DNA of 34,200 bases from Clostridiales bacterium (GCA_018369015.1 JAGZDD010000021.1:1-34200); one strand, 5' to 3'; positions 8,132 through 17,299 are shown, counted from the first letter of the stretch. The notes: generated by a model from the sequence alone, not told the origin. Made by a program: numbers and translations.

Positions 8132-9118
8132 TTACTGCCAAAGTATTTTTAAAAGTTCTTCCCCAGTGACCCGGTAGAAAAAAGAACCCGCCTCCATATT
8201 TTCAAGGCAATTTTGCAAATCTTTTTTTTCATATCTGCAATCAAGCAAAGCAGCTTCCAGTTCCTTGACATCCCTTTGGGGAAAAAAATCTCCCCGGATC
8301 TGACAGGACTGTATTCTCCCTTCTGCCAGGGAAAGATAAAATTCCACGCGCCCGCCTTCCACACGGCCGCTTTTTATAAGGTCACATTCCGGCGAACTGG
8401 CAAAAATCCAATCCCAGCTTTCAAACCTGGACTTTGCAATATCGCTGATACAGGCCCGGTCTTCCTTAGACAGCACGTATTCCCGCGTATTTTTGCCCCC
8501 CTGCATGACGCGCTGCGCTAAAGCGTCCATAAAAGCCTCCACGGACATCCCTCCGGCATACTGCTTCATATTTGTCACGCGGTCGCGCACCGAGCGAATC
8601 CCTTTCGAGCGGATCTTTTCACAATCCACACTCAGACAGCGCTCCAGCTCCCGAAGATCGGCGTCATACAGTACCGTACCGTGATGGATGACACGGTCCC
8701 CCGCATAATACTGGGCTGTGCCGGACACCTTGGCATTGTCAAGCACAAGGTCATTGCGGCTGTTGAAACGGACGGGAACCCCGAGCGACGCCATGGCCTC
8801 CATTACGGGCCGCATATATTTTTCAAAATTAATCCCGGTCTTTGCGCCGGGAGCAATAAATGTATACTGGAAAACATTTTCATCCTGGTACACCGTTCCG
8901 CCCCCGGAAAGGCGCCGGGCGACCCGGTAGCCCTTTGACCGGACATAATCCATATGTACCTCCTGGTAAACATTTTGATACCGTCCGCACACAAGGGCCG
9001 GGGGCGACGTTTGCCACAGCATAAATATCTGCTCCCCGAAAGGCTTTTTCACAGCAAAATAATATTCCGCCGCTAAATTAAAATAAATATCCGAGGAGCC
9101 TGTTTTTATTAAAATCAT
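8132..9118 (-). CDS. lplA: Lipoate-protein ligase A (second)
   Basis: This 328-residue ligase carries RRLSGGGTVYQDE at about residues 68-80 and DNAKVSGTAQ with the catalytic lysine near 130, then HHGTVLYD. It clearly differs in sequence from the ligase at 1143-2123. The start at 9118 (MILIKTGSSD) aligns with the family N terminus and has GGGAGGG five bases upstream. An ATG at 9160 with GGAGG is an alternative; a GTG overlapping the upstream stop is less likely. It is the last gene of the P1 run, directly after the free-standing lipoyl domain gene, which is its likely substrate. Lipoyl attachment to that small protein is inferred. Confidence 0.92.
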   Translation of the reverse strand: MILIKTGSSDIYFNLAAEYYFAVKKPFGEQIFMLWQTSPPALVCGRYQNVYQEVHMDYVRSKGYRVARRLSGGGTVYQDENVFQYTFIAPGAKTGINFEKYMRPVMEAMASLGVPVRFNSRNDLVLDNAKVSGTAQYYAGDRVIHHGTVLYDADLRELERCLSVDCEKIRSKGIRSVRDRVTNMKQYAGGMSVEAFMDALAQRVMQGGKNTREYVLSKEDRACISDIAKSRFESWDWIFASSPECDLIKSGRVEGGRVEFYLSLAEGRIQSCQIRGDFFPQRDVKELEAALLDCRYEKKDLQNCLENMEAGSFFYRVTGEELLKILWQ

Positions 9119-9171
9119 GTCCACCCTCCCGAAGTTATTTGGATGTAACGGTTTCACCATGGAGCCTCCGG

Positions 9172-9408
9172 TCACAGCCGGACTTGCATGACCGCGGCCT
9201 CGGCCTGCACTGTGCTTCCTTCACTGCAAAAAAGCGCCGTCACTACGCCATTGCCGCAGGCCTCCACTTCAAAAACAACCTTTTTGACCTCAGCCGCAAA
9301 CAGCGCCTCCCCTTCCTCAAAGGAATCTCCCACCGCTTTATTCAGGGCGACAATAACGCCGTTCTCCATATCCTCACATACCTTTGGAAGTACAACTGTT
9401 TTTACCAT
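9172..9408 (-). CDS. Free-standing lipoyl-domain protein
   Basis: At 78 residues this protein is a single biotinyl/lipoyl-attachment domain and nothing more. The hairpin sequence AAEVKKVVFEVEA aligns with the lipoyl motif ETDKAxxExxA, which puts the modified lysine at K43. There is no AMKM biotin motif. Such a small carrier could accept a lipoyl group and act as a separate swinging arm, as GcvH does, although it is shorter than GcvH and lacks its pattern. It is 10 bp after the hydroxyacyl-CoA dehydrogenase gene and 53 bp before an lplA gene. The ribosome-binding site (AAGGGTG) is weak. Function is unknown beyond lipoyl carriage. Confidence 0.85.
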   Translation of the reverse strand: MVKTVVLPKVCEDMENGVIVALNKAVGDSFEEGEALFAAEVKKVVFEVEACGNGVVTALFCSEGSTVQAEAAVMQVRL

Positions 9409-9418
9409 ATCAGCACCC

Positions 9419-10363
9419 TTAAAACATATCCAGCGCCTTTCCCACGCGGATTAAATCCCGGATTGTCCGTTCATTAAATGCCTTCATAGCCTCCGGCGAC
9501 CATTTCTGTATACCAACGCCTCCGGTCTTAAAGCCCAGCTCATTATTTTCCACCTTTTCTTTCAAAAGCGGGGAAGCCTGAGTTGAGTTTTCCAGATGAG
9601 GATAAATATAAGAACCAATATTCAGGCAGAGATCCGCGCCGATACTGTCAATCTGCTCAATCGGCCCGATACTCCCAAGCCGCATCCCAAAGCTATATTT
9701 TACTGCAATATCCACATCCTTCGGATCTGCAATGCCGTTAGCAACAATCGATACGGCTTCGCGGCCAAGGGCGTTTTGCATCCGGTTCGCAATGAAGCCG
9801 GGAACATCTTTTTTGGCAATAATCGGCTTTTTCCCCACATTTTCTAAAACCTTGCAGATATGCTCTGCAACGCCGTCAGCCACATAGACGGTTTTAACAA
9901 CCTCCACAAGCGGAATGAGAAACGGCGGATTCCAAAAATGGGTTCCTACGATTCTTTCTTTATGTTCAGACTTTGAGGCAATTTCCGTGACGCTCATCAC
10001 TGATGTATTCGTACATAAAACCACATCGGGAGCCGTAAGCCTGTCTAAATTTTTAAAAAAGCTCTGCTTTAGCTCCATATTTTCAAGAATACATTCAATT
10101 GCCATATCCGCCTTTGAAGCAGCCAGATCATGGTCTGTGGTTATTGTAATTTTTTCGAGTATTCCCGGAACGCGCGTTTCCTCTAAAATACCATTTTCAA
10201 CCAATAATCCAAGATTTTGGCGGATAATCTCTAATGCCCTTCTTTGCTCATGTTCATCAAACGCCCACAAATACACCGGATAACCGCCGGCGGCAAAAAG
10301 CTGCGCAATCCCATTTCCCATTTTTCCGGCGCCGAACACGGCAATCGTTTTAATTTCTCTCAC
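9419..10363 (-). CDS. hbd: 3-hydroxyacyl-CoA dehydrogenase
   Basis: This 314-residue NAD(P)-dependent enzyme interconverts 3-hydroxyacyl-CoA and 3-ketoacyl-CoA. The Rossmann motif GAGKMGNGIAQ lies at residues 11-21, LCTNTSVMS supplies the conserved serine/asparagine region, and GTHFWNPP holds the catalytic histidine. It starts with GTG behind a strong GAGGAGG. The gene follows thiolase by 48 bp, so the pair could act on acetoacetyl-CoA/3-hydroxybutyryl-CoA or on a longer pathway intermediate. Divergent segments around VGIQKWSPEAMKAF suggest it may not be the housekeeping butyrate-pathway enzyme. No acyl-CoA dehydrogenase or Etf gene is nearby, so full butyrate synthesis is not encoded here. 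Confidence 0.93.
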   Translation of the reverse strand: MREIKTIAVFGAGKMGNGIAQLFAAGGYPVYLWAFDEHEQRRALEIIRQNLGLLVENGILEETRVPGILEKITITTDHDLAASKADMAIECILENMELKQSFFKNLDRLTAPDVVLCTNTSVMSVTEIASKSEHKERIVGTHFWNPPFLIPLVEVVKTVYVADGVAEHICKVLENVGKKPIIAKKDVPGFIANRMQNALGREAVSIVANGIADPKDVDIAVKYSFGMRLGSIGPIEQIDSIGADLCLNIGSYIYPHLENSTQASPLLKEKVENNELGFKTGGVGIQKWSPEAMKAFNERTIRDLIRVGKALDMF

Positions 10364-10411
10364 AATAATCCTCCTCGCCCGCCAAAAGCAAATCCCAGGC
10401 TCCCAGCGTTT

Positions 10412-11581
10412 CTATTCTCTTTCAAACAGCGCGGCCGCTCCCTGGCCTCCGGCCATACAAAAGCTTACGATTCCCAGGCGGGAATTTCTTCTTTCCATTT
10501 CATACAGCAGCTTTGCCGTCAATATGCCGCCGGTGCCTGCCAGCGGATGCCCCAGAGCCAGCGCGCCGCCGTTGACATTCACCTTTTCCATATCAAGCCC
10601 CAGCTCCCGTATACACGCGATAGACTGGGAGGCAAAGGCTTCATTCAGTTCAATGAGGTCAATATCTGCAAGGCTCAAATCATTTTTACAAAGAAGCTTT
10701 TTTATGGCACCTACCGGGCCGATCCCCATAATTTGGGGATCACAGCCAACTACGGCAAAATCCACAAACCTTCCCATAATGGTCTTGCCCTCCCTCAGTG
10801 CCCGGGTCTTTTCCATAACGACAACAGCCCCGGAACCGTCGCTCATGGGAGAGCTGCTTCCCGCGGTGAGCCTTCCATTTTCTAAAAACGCCGGACGAAG
10901 CCGTGCCAGAGTTTCCATAGAGCAGTCCTCACGGACACATTCATCCTTTGTCACATAGGTCACATCACCTTTACGTCCGGTCACAGGTACAGGAATAACC
11001 TGGCTGTCAAACCGCCCGGCTTTCCAGGCGGCGGCCGCTCTCTGGTGGCTCATAACAGCAAAAGCGTCACATTCCTCCCGGGTAATACTATATTTATCAC
11101 ACAGATTTTCTGCCGTAATCCCCATGCTCACGTTCATTTCCTCCGGCGCGGTATAGCGGACGCCCCATTGGGGCGGATTGACCTGATAAGCCTGGGTCGG
11201 CTTATTCATAATGTACGGCCTTGTAGAATCGCTTTCCACGCCTCCGGCCACAAAGACCTCGCCATGGCCGGATTCGATCATCATTGCCGCCAGGGCAATG
11301 GCATTAAGCCCAGACGAACACTGCCGGTCAATAGTAAAGCCCGGAACGCTTATGGGAAGTTCCGCTTTAAGCAAAATAACCCTGGCAATATTGGCAAAAT
11401 TATCATTGGCCAAATTTCCAAAAATCACATCATCGATACGATCCGGCGAAATCTTTGCCCGGCGGACAGCCTCTTTTACAGCAATAGCGCCAAGACTTGC
11501 GGCGTCCACGCCCGCCAGTACGCCCCGGCACCGTCCGACCGGGGTACGGGCCGCAGATATAATAACAGCTTCCCTTTTCAT
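10412..11581 (-). CDS. Thiolase (acetyl-CoA acyltransferase)
   Basis: This 389-residue thiolase has the acylated cysteine C88 in DRQCSSGLNA, the catalytic histidine in GHPLAGTGG, and the second cysteine in SFCMAGGQGAA, where the usual CGGGQG is CMAGGQG. It cleaves 3-ketoacyl-CoA with CoA or joins two acetyl-CoA. Its ATG overlaps the butyrate kinase stop by four bases (ATGA), which indicates translational coupling. In this setting it would process acetoacetyl-CoA, or a 3-ketoacyl-CoA made by the BKACE and dehydrogenase. Substrate range cannot be read from sequence. Confidence 0.95.
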   Translation of the reverse strand: MKREAVIISAARTPVGRCRGVLAGVDAASLGAIAVKEAVRRAKISPDRIDDVIFGNLANDNFANIARVILLKAELPISVPGFTIDRQCSSGLNAIALAAMMIESGHGEVFVAGGVESDSTRPYIMNKPTQAYQVNPPQWGVRYTAPEEMNVSMGITAENLCDKYSITREECDAFAVMSHQRAAAAWKAGRFDSQVIPVPVTGRKGDVTYVTKDECVREDCSMETLARLRPAFLENGRLTAGSSSPMSDGSGAVVVMEKTRALREGKTIMGRFVDFAVVGCDPQIMGIGPVGAIKKLLCKNDLSLADIDLIELNEAFASQSIACIRELGLDMEKVNVNGGALALGHPLAGTGGILTAKLLYEMERRNSRLGIVSFCMAGGQGAAALFERE

Positions 11582-12669
11582 AGCTTGCCTCCATCTTCAT
11601 GCTCCCTGTAAACCCGGGCCTTTTCCTCACCCTTTAAAACCCGGGTAATTCCCGCCGCCAAAGCCTCCATCTCGTATTCTCCCGGTATGACCGTCACCGG
11701 ATGGATAAACTCAATGCGCTTTGTCAGCTTTTCAATAAACATTTTGGAATTGGCAATGCCTCCGGTAATAATAATTCCGTCCAGATTCCCGTCTACAGCC
11801 GTCGCCAGAGCGCCCACGCCCTTAGCCGTCTGGTAAATCATAGCCTCATACACAAGGGCGGCCTTTTCATCACCCTTTCCAATCCGTTCTTCCACTTCCT
11901 GCACATTATTTGTTCCAAGATAGGCGACCATACCGCCTTTGCCGCGGACCATGGCGCTGATCTCGTCAAAAGTATATTTTCCCGAAAAACACAGCTTTGC
12001 CATACCAATACTAGGCAGGCCCCCGGCTCTTTCCGGGGACATGGTTCCATCCTCGTCCGTGAGAATATCCGCAATAACGCCCTTTTTATGCAGGCCAATG
12101 CTAATGCCTCCGCCGGTATGTACAATAATAAGATTTAAATCCTCATACCGCCTTCCAATATTTGCCCCGTACATACGGCCTACAGCCTTTGTATTGAGAA
12201 TATGCCCCATACTCAGCTTTTCCACAAGAGGACAGCCGGAAATGCGGGGAAGCTCTTCCATTTCGTCCGCTGTATTTCCGTCATAAATATAGGCTTTAAT
12301 CTTTAATTTTTCAGCAATTGCATAGCCAATGAGCGCCGCAGTGCTCGACGCGTGCTGTCCAATAGGCCGGTGACAGAGGACGTCGAGCATTTCCTCATTT
12401 ACCTCATAGGCCCCTGTGTGAATCGGCGGAAGCCCTCCGCCCCGGCAGGCCACAGCCGTCAGCCGTGTCAGGTCGTAGCCGGTTTCCTTCAGAAATTTTT
12501 CAACCTCCGCCTCACGAAAAGGCGCCTGGTCGGTCGCCTTTGCAAAATCTTTCAGGCTTTCGGGAGAATGGGAAAGGTTTTTGCGCCACAGCTCCTGTCC
12601 ATTTTCAAAAATCGATATTTTGGTCGATGTAGACCCCGGATTTATGACCAGCAAACAAATATCTGTCAT
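11578..12669 (-). CDS. buk: Butyrate kinase
   Basis: This 363-residue member of the ASKHA acetate/butyrate kinase family transfers phosphate from an acyl phosphate to ADP. The N terminus LVINPGSTSTKISIF is the family signature, and VHTGGGISIG is the phosphate loop. The length is typical of Buk rather than AckA (about 400). The start has AGGAGG nine bases upstream. It follows ptb, reproducing the classic ptb-buk pair, then overlaps thiolase. In this operon the acyl group might be butyryl or another short or hydroxylated acyl made by the pathway, giving one ATP. Confidence 0.95.
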   Translation of the reverse strand: MTDICLLVINPGSTSTKISIFENGQELWRKNLSHSPESLKDFAKATDQAPFREAEVEKFLKETGYDLTRLTAVACRGGGLPPIHTGAYEVNEEMLDVLCHRPIGQHASSTAALIGYAIAEKLKIKAYIYDGNTADEMEELPRISGCPLVEKLSMGHILNTKAVGRMYGANIGRRYEDLNLIIVHTGGGISIGLHKKGVIADILTDEDGTMSPERAGGLPSIGMAKLCFSGKYTFDEISAMVRGKGGMVAYLGTNNVQEVEERIGKGDEKAALVYEAMIYQTAKGVGALATAVDGNLDGIIITGGIANSKMFIEKLTKRIEFIHPVTVIPGEYEMEALAAGITRVLKGEEKARVYREHEDGGKL

Positions 12670-12734
12670 TATGTATAACCTCCTAGCTTGATAAGGTACA
12701 TTGACGGGGCAAGCAGGGCGCCCCTGGTGTCAAG

Positions 12735-13649
12735 TCATTCCTCCACGGTATTCGAGGCGATAGCGCCTAAAATAATGGATCGGAATTTTTCTTCAATCGC
12801 CGCAGCTCTTGACATAAGAACAATGGGAACCTTCGCTCCTGTAATAATTCCCGCCGCCTTAGCCCCTGCCAAAAGCATCCCCTTTCCCATAAGGTTTCCT
12901 GAAACAAGATCCGGACAAATCAGTAAATCCGCGTCACCGCCCACCGGGCTTTTATAGCCCTTAATCTTTACCGCCTCCTTATCCAGAGCCAGGTCAATGG
13001 AAACAGGGCCTTCTAAAATACATTTTGGGAACTCGCCGTTTTCATACATTTTTTTAAGCTCAAAAGCGTCCGCGCTTTCCGAAAGCTTTGGATTTAATGT
13101 TTCTGACGCGGCCAGCACAGCAACCTTTGGATAGGCAATCCCAAGGCGGCGCACAACGTCCAGGCCATTTTTTATAATCTGCTTTTTGGCTTCTAAATCC
13201 GGTTTTGTATTCAGCGCCGAATCCGACAGGGCAAATATTTTATGATAACCTTTGATTTCCATAAAATCAATTTTAGACATGAGCCGTCCGGTCCTCATCC
13301 CAGACTCCCTGGCGACAATCACTGACATCAGATCCTTTGTTTCCACCAGGCCTTTCATTAAAAAATCCGCCTGTTTCCCATGAACCATCTGGATCGCCGT
13401 CAATGCGGCTTCCTTTGGATCATCCACATCAACAATTTCAAATTCATTGGGGAACGCCCCCATATGGTTCAGGGCATTTTTAATGACCTGCGCATTTCCG
13501 ATTAAAACCGGATGGATAACCCCAAGCTTTCTGGCCTGCATGACCGCCCTTAATGTATGCTCGTCCTCCGCCTTAATCACCGCCATGCATTTCGTGGGAA
13601 CGTTTTGCTGGCAGTAAGGCAGTAAGTCCTGTAATGTTTTTAACCTCAT
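12735..13649 (-). CDS. ptb: Phosphate butyryltransferase
   Basis: The 304-residue enzyme belongs to the phosphate acetyl/butyryltransferase family and converts acyl-CoA plus phosphate to acyl phosphate plus CoA. Family signs are FALSDSALNTKPDLEAK, VAVLAASETLNPKLSES, and the C-terminal GPVSIDLALDKEA and DLLICPDLVSGNLMGKG segments. Length matches Ptb. The start is preceded by GTGGAGGTAAAC. It lies 65 bp ahead of buk, and together they release ATP from an acyl-CoA. Confidence 0.95.
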   Translation of the reverse strand: MRLKTLQDLLPYCQQNVPTKCMAVIKAEDEHTLRAVMQARKLGVIHPVLIGNAQVIKNALNHMGAFPNEFEIVDVDDPKEAALTAIQMVHGKQADFLMKGLVETKDLMSVIVARESGMRTGRLMSKIDFMEIKGYHKIFALSDSALNTKPDLEAKKQIIKNGLDVVRRLGIAYPKVAVLAASETLNPKLSESADAFELKKMYENGEFPKCILEGPVSIDLALDKEAVKIKGYKSPVGGDADLLICPDLVSGNLMGKGMLLAGAKAAGIITGAKVPIVLMSRAAAIEEKFRSIILGAIASNTVEE

Positions 13650-13690
13650 TGTTTACCTCCACACTATCGCTGCGCCGCCGTCTTGCTTAA

Positions 13691-14458
13691 TCAGCCGATT
13701 GCCGTCATGCCGCCGTCCGCGTAAATAATCTGCCCGGTCACAAAATCAGAGGCCGAGGACGCGAGAAATACCGCAGGCCCCATGCAGTCCTCAACTCTTC
13801 CGATCCTCTGTAACGGCTTGTCATCCCCGGATCTTAAAATTTCCGGGTGCTGCGCAATAAGCCCCTCCATCATCGGCGTTACTGTATTTGTCGGGCCAAT
13901 GGCATTGACATATACTTCCGGGCCAAGGTCACAGGCCAGCGTTCTTGTCAGCATATCCAAAGCGCCCTTCGTTGCGCAATAGCTGGCGTTTCCGCCTTTG
14001 CAGGCGCGGCTGCCCCTTGTCGACGAAACATTGATAATCTTGCCATAGCCGCGTTCCTTCATATGGCGGCCAAAATGCTTGCACAGCATAGCAATACCGA
14101 TCACATTGACATCAAACATGCCCCGCATAACATCCTCTGGAAGGTCAACAATGTCATACTTTACATTGTAGCCCTGGGCATTGACAAGAATATCCATATG
14201 CTCTTTGTCCTTTAATACGGTTTCTACTAAAGCGATAATACTTTCCTCTTTGGAAGCATCCACAGTATACACAGATACTTCCTTTCCGGTCGACGCCTTA
14301 ATTTTGTCTTTGGCAGCAAGAAGAGATTCTAATTTGCGGCTGGCAATAGACACATCCGCTCCATACTGGGCCAGAGCCTCGGCAATCCCCTCGCCAATAC
14401 CGCCGGCGCCGCCAATAACAATCGCATTTTTTCCATCAAGTCTAAATAAATCTTTCAT
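13691..14458 (-). CDS. SDR-family oxidoreductase (gluconate 5-dehydrogenase-like)
   Basis: This 255-residue classical short-chain dehydrogenase has the cofactor loop GGAGGIGEG at about 16-24, NAQGYN in place of NNAG, the catalytic INVSS and SYCATKGALD (Ser, Tyr and Lys), and the C-terminal FVTGQIIYADGG. It resembles gluconate 5-dehydrogenases and other polyol/ketone reductases and would oxidise or reduce a hydroxyl or carbonyl. In phloroglucinol breakdown an SDR makes the cyclic diketone, so this gene is a candidate for producing the substrate of the crotonase-fold hydrolase. The exact substrate is unknown. The site AGGAGG lies ten bases upstream of the start. Confidence 0.92.
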   Translation of the reverse strand: MKDLFRLDGKNAIVIGGAGGIGEGIAEALAQYGADVSIASRKLESLLAAKDKIKASTGKEVSVYTVDASKEESIIALVETVLKDKEHMDILVNAQGYNVKYDIVDLPEDVMRGMFDVNVIGIAMLCKHFGRHMKERGYGKIINVSSTRGSRACKGGNASYCATKGALDMLTRTLACDLGPEVYVNAIGPTNTVTPMMEGLIAQHPEILRSGDDKPLQRIGRVEDCMGPAVFLASSASDFVTGQIIYADGGMTAIG

Positions 14459-14479
14459 TTTAAAATACCTCCTGATTAT

Positions 14480-15517
14480 TTATGGGATTAAAAATATTTT
14501 GTTTTCAGTTTTACTTTCAAATAAATCAAAGGCCTTTTCCCAGTCCTCAAGCCTCATGCGCGCGCTTACAAGCTCCTCAAGCTTAAGTACGTCCTGCCCG
14601 ATAATTTTTAACGCAAGCTCCCAGGTAGACATGGCCTGTGAAAAGCCTGCGGTGAGCTTTAATTCCTTGCGGACAACCGTATCCATTGGCACATCGACAT
14701 TTTTCCCGTACATACCAACCTGGGTTAAGCTGCCTTCCTTCCGGACACATTCCAGAGCAGTTTTCAGTGAAGGCGCCGCGCCGGAGCACTCAAGCACATG
14801 ATCCGCCCCGTAAGGGGCATAGGTTTGGACAATATCCAAAACTCTTGACGGTTCCTCATTCACCACATCTGCCCCCAGCCTCTTTGCAAGCTCTAACCGG
14901 GCCTTGTCCGCCGGTGTTCCTGTAACAATAACAAAGGCGCCGCAAAGCTTTGCAAGCTGCATACATAAAAGTCCAATCACTCCGGGGCCGGACACAACAA
15001 CAACATCCCCGGCATGGATATGGGACTTCTCAAGAACGGCCCGGACGCAGCAGGCCAGAGGCTCTGTGATGGCCAGAATGTCCTTCCCAATAAAAGAATC
15101 GGGAACTTTAAAGGTTCTTCTTGCCGTTGTCACAATATATTCCGCCATACCTCCGCCAAGGTCGATGCCAATCGATTTCTTCTGTGTACAATGCACATAA
15201 TCGCCCATACGGCAATATTTACAGCCGCCGCAGGACTTCTGGGCGGACAGGGCCACAACCTGGTCGCCCACCGCCAGATTGTCCACATTCGGCCCGGTCT
15301 TTGTCACAATTCCTGTAAATTCATGGCCCAAAATGACTGGTATCGTATGAAGATAAGCGTCATGCATAATATGTTCGTCGGTACCGCATATGCCGCAGGC
15401 CATGACCTTAATAAGCACCTCGCCGTCGCCGGGCGTTGGTATAGGAACGTCAAGCAGACGGACGCTTTCACGGCCTTTTCCTGTCTTTACAAGCGCTTTC
15501 ATTGTTTTATTTTGCAT
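14480..15517 (-). CDS. Zinc-dependent alcohol/polyol dehydrogenase (MDR)
   Basis: This 345-residue medium-chain dehydrogenase shows GICGTDEH (catalytic-zinc ligand C44), GHEFTG (H65, E66), and four structural-zinc cysteines in CGGCKYCRMGDYVHC (C96-C110). The NAD region GPGVIGLLCMQLAKL follows. It resembles sorbitol/L-idonate/threonine dehydrogenases and should oxidise a secondary alcohol. The start overlaps the transketolase C-subunit gene by 11 bp, with GGAGG nine bases upstream. Paired with the SDR, it could oxidise two hydroxyls of a polyol. Confidence 0.93.
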   Translation of the reverse strand: MQNKTMKALVKTGKGRESVRLLDVPIPTPGDGEVLIKVMACGICGTDEHIMHDAYLHTIPVILGHEFTGIVTKTGPNVDNLAVGDQVVALSAQKSCGGCKYCRMGDYVHCTQKKSIGIDLGGGMAEYIVTTARRTFKVPDSFIGKDILAITEPLACCVRAVLEKSHIHAGDVVVVSGPGVIGLLCMQLAKLCGAFVIVTGTPADKARLELAKRLGADVVNEEPSRVLDIVQTYAPYGADHVLECSGAAPSLKTALECVRKEGSLTQVGMYGKNVDVPMDTVVRKELKLTAGFSQAMSTWELALKIIGQDVLKLEELVSARMRLEDWEKAFDLFESKTENKIFLIP

Positions 15518-16481
15518 TTTTCTTTGCCTCCATAGCCTCTCTGACCCTTGTCACAATCGTTTCAGCCGTCAGTCCAAAGCGTTCCTTCAAATAGTTGACA
15601 TCGCCGACCTCGCCGAACTCATCCAGGACGCCGACCCGCTTCACCGGAACCGGGAAATTGCCGCATACACATTCGCACACCGCGGCTCCAAGGCCGCCAA
15701 TGACCGTGGCATTTTCTGCTGTCACTACGGCGCCGCACTTTTTAGCATATTTTAAAACCATTTCTTCATCTAAAGGCTTGATCGTTACCGGATCAATAAC
15801 AGCAATATGGATATTTTCCTCCTCAAGTCTGCGTGCCGCCTCAAGTGCCTCAGCCACCATGATTCCTGATGCGATTACCGCGCAGTCGGTTCCGTCCTTA
15901 AGGACGACAGCCCTTCCAAATTCAAACTCGGTTTTACTGCCGTAAATCTTAACGCAGCCCTTTCTCGGGCAGCGGATATAGGTCACTCCGGGCCGGTCCT
16001 TAAGCTGCCGCACAGCCGCCTGAAATTGAACGGCGTCGGCCACATCAACGATCATGGCCCCGGGAATTGCCCGGTACAGGGCAATATCCTCAAAGGGCAT
16101 ATGGGTTCCCCCATTATAAGCCGCCGTCACCCCGGCGTCAGAGCCAATAATGCGGACGCTGTTTTTGGCATATCCTACAGAAAGAAACACCTGGTCATAG
16201 CACCGCCTTCCTGCAAATGGGCCGAAGGTATGGACGTAAGGCTTCTTTCCCACAGCGCTGGCTCCCGCAGCCGCGCCGACCATGTTGGCCTCCTGTATGC
16301 CACAGTCGATACAGCGGTCAGGAAATTCTCTGGACAGCTTATACGTTCCCATGGAATTCATCAGATCCGCGTCAAAATAAATCACATCCGGGTCTTCATT
16401 AAACAGCTCCCGCAGCACATTGGCAAAGGAATCCTTGATCGTTATTTCATCCGGTTTTCCAGTATAAGCTAACTCGATCAT
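15507..16481 (-). CDS. Transketolase, C-terminal subunit
   Basis: This 324-residue protein holds the pyrimidine-binding and C-terminal domains of transketolase. Key stretches are DADLMNSMG, DCGIQEANMVGAAAG (the conserved E of the TPP site), and GGLGAAVCECVCG near the C terminus. It must pair with the N-terminal subunit, whose stop codon overlaps this start by one base (TAATG). Split transketolases transfer a C2 ketol unit between sugars. In sulfoquinovose sulfo-TK pathways, for example, such pairs act on unusual ketoses. A dedicated substrate other than pentose phosphates is likely because the genes lie inside an inducible operon. Confidence 0.94.
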   Translation of the reverse strand: MIELAYTGKPDEITIKDSFANVLRELFNEDPDVIYFDADLMNSMGTYKLSREFPDRCIDCGIQEANMVGAAAGASAVGKKPYVHTFGPFAGRRCYDQVFLSVGYAKNSVRIIGSDAGVTAAYNGGTHMPFEDIALYRAIPGAMIVDVADAVQFQAAVRQLKDRPGVTYIRCPRKGCVKIYGSKTEFEFGRAVVLKDGTDCAVIASGIMVAEALEAARRLEEENIHIAVIDPVTIKPLDEEMVLKYAKKCGAVVTAENATVIGGLGAAVCECVCGNFPVPVKRVGVLDEFGEVGDVNYLKERFGLTAETIVTRVREAMEAKKNAK

Positions 16482-17299
16482 TATAAAAGCCTCCTTTCCA
16501 GCGCGGCTATTGCCTCATCTGCCTGTTCCTTTGAAAGTGTGATATGGTGATTAAATTCCATCGCTTCAATAAAATCCACGCCGCAGCCTTTTACGGTATT
16601 CAAAATAACAGCTATTGGCCGCCCAGCCTGCTCTGTATAGCCCTTTTCCACGGCCGCTGAAATCTTATCCGGGTCATTGCCCTCGGCCTCCACAGCATAC
16701 CAGCCGAAGGCCCTGAATTTTTCTTCCAGGCTTCCAAGAGGAAGAATATCGTCTGTACTTCCGTCCAGCTGTTTTCTGTTGTAGTCCACAAAGGTTATGA
16801 GATTACTTAATTTCCGGGCAGAAGCAAACAAAAGCATTTCCCACACCTGGCCTTCATCGCACTCTCCGTCACCGAGAATACAAAATACTTTATTGCCTTG
16901 CCCGTTAAGCTTAAGGCCCAGCGCCATCCCCGCCGCCAGGGAGGCTCCCTGCCCTAAAGACCCGGTCGTCATATCGATCCCGGGCGTTAAGTTCCGGTCA
17001 CAATGGCTTGGAAGCTTTGTGTGAGGCTCATTTAATGTATTAAGCCATTCCTCCGGGAAAAATCCCTTCACAGCCAGCGCCGCATATAAGCCCGGGCCGC
17101 AGTGGCCTTTGGACATCACAAGATAGTCCCGTCCGCTCCATTGGGGATTTTTCGGATCATATTTCATCAGCTTCCCATAAAGGGCGGCCAGAACATCCGC
17201 AACGCTTAGGGAACCTCCCACATGGCCAAAGCCTCTTTGTTTAAAACATTCCATTTCTGCAATACGGATTTTTAGCGCCAGCCTTTCCAATTCGGTCAT
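16481..17299 (-). CDS. Transketolase, N-terminal subunit
   Basis: This 272-residue TPP-pyrophosphate-binding half of transketolase has GHVGGSLSVADVLAALY, KGHCGPGLYAAL, and the metal/TPP motif GDGECDEGQVWE with DYNRKQLDG further on. The length is right for a split enzyme. An AGGGGGG site lies upstream of the start. It lies 12 bp after the BKACE gene. Together with the C subunit it should form a working alpha2-beta2 enzyme. Confidence 0.94.
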   Translation of the reverse strand: MTELERLALKIRIAEMECFKQRGFGHVGGSLSVADVLAALYGKLMKYDPKNPQWSGRDYLVMSKGHCGPGLYAALAVKGFFPEEWLNTLNEPHTKLPSHCDRNLTPGIDMTTGSLGQGASLAAGMALGLKLNGQGNKVFCILGDGECDEGQVWEMLLFASARKLSNLITFVDYNRKQLDGSTDDILPLGSLEEKFRAFGWYAVEAEGNDPDKISAAVEKGYTEQAGRPIAVILNTVKGCGVDFIEAMEFNHHITLSKEQADEAIAALERRLL

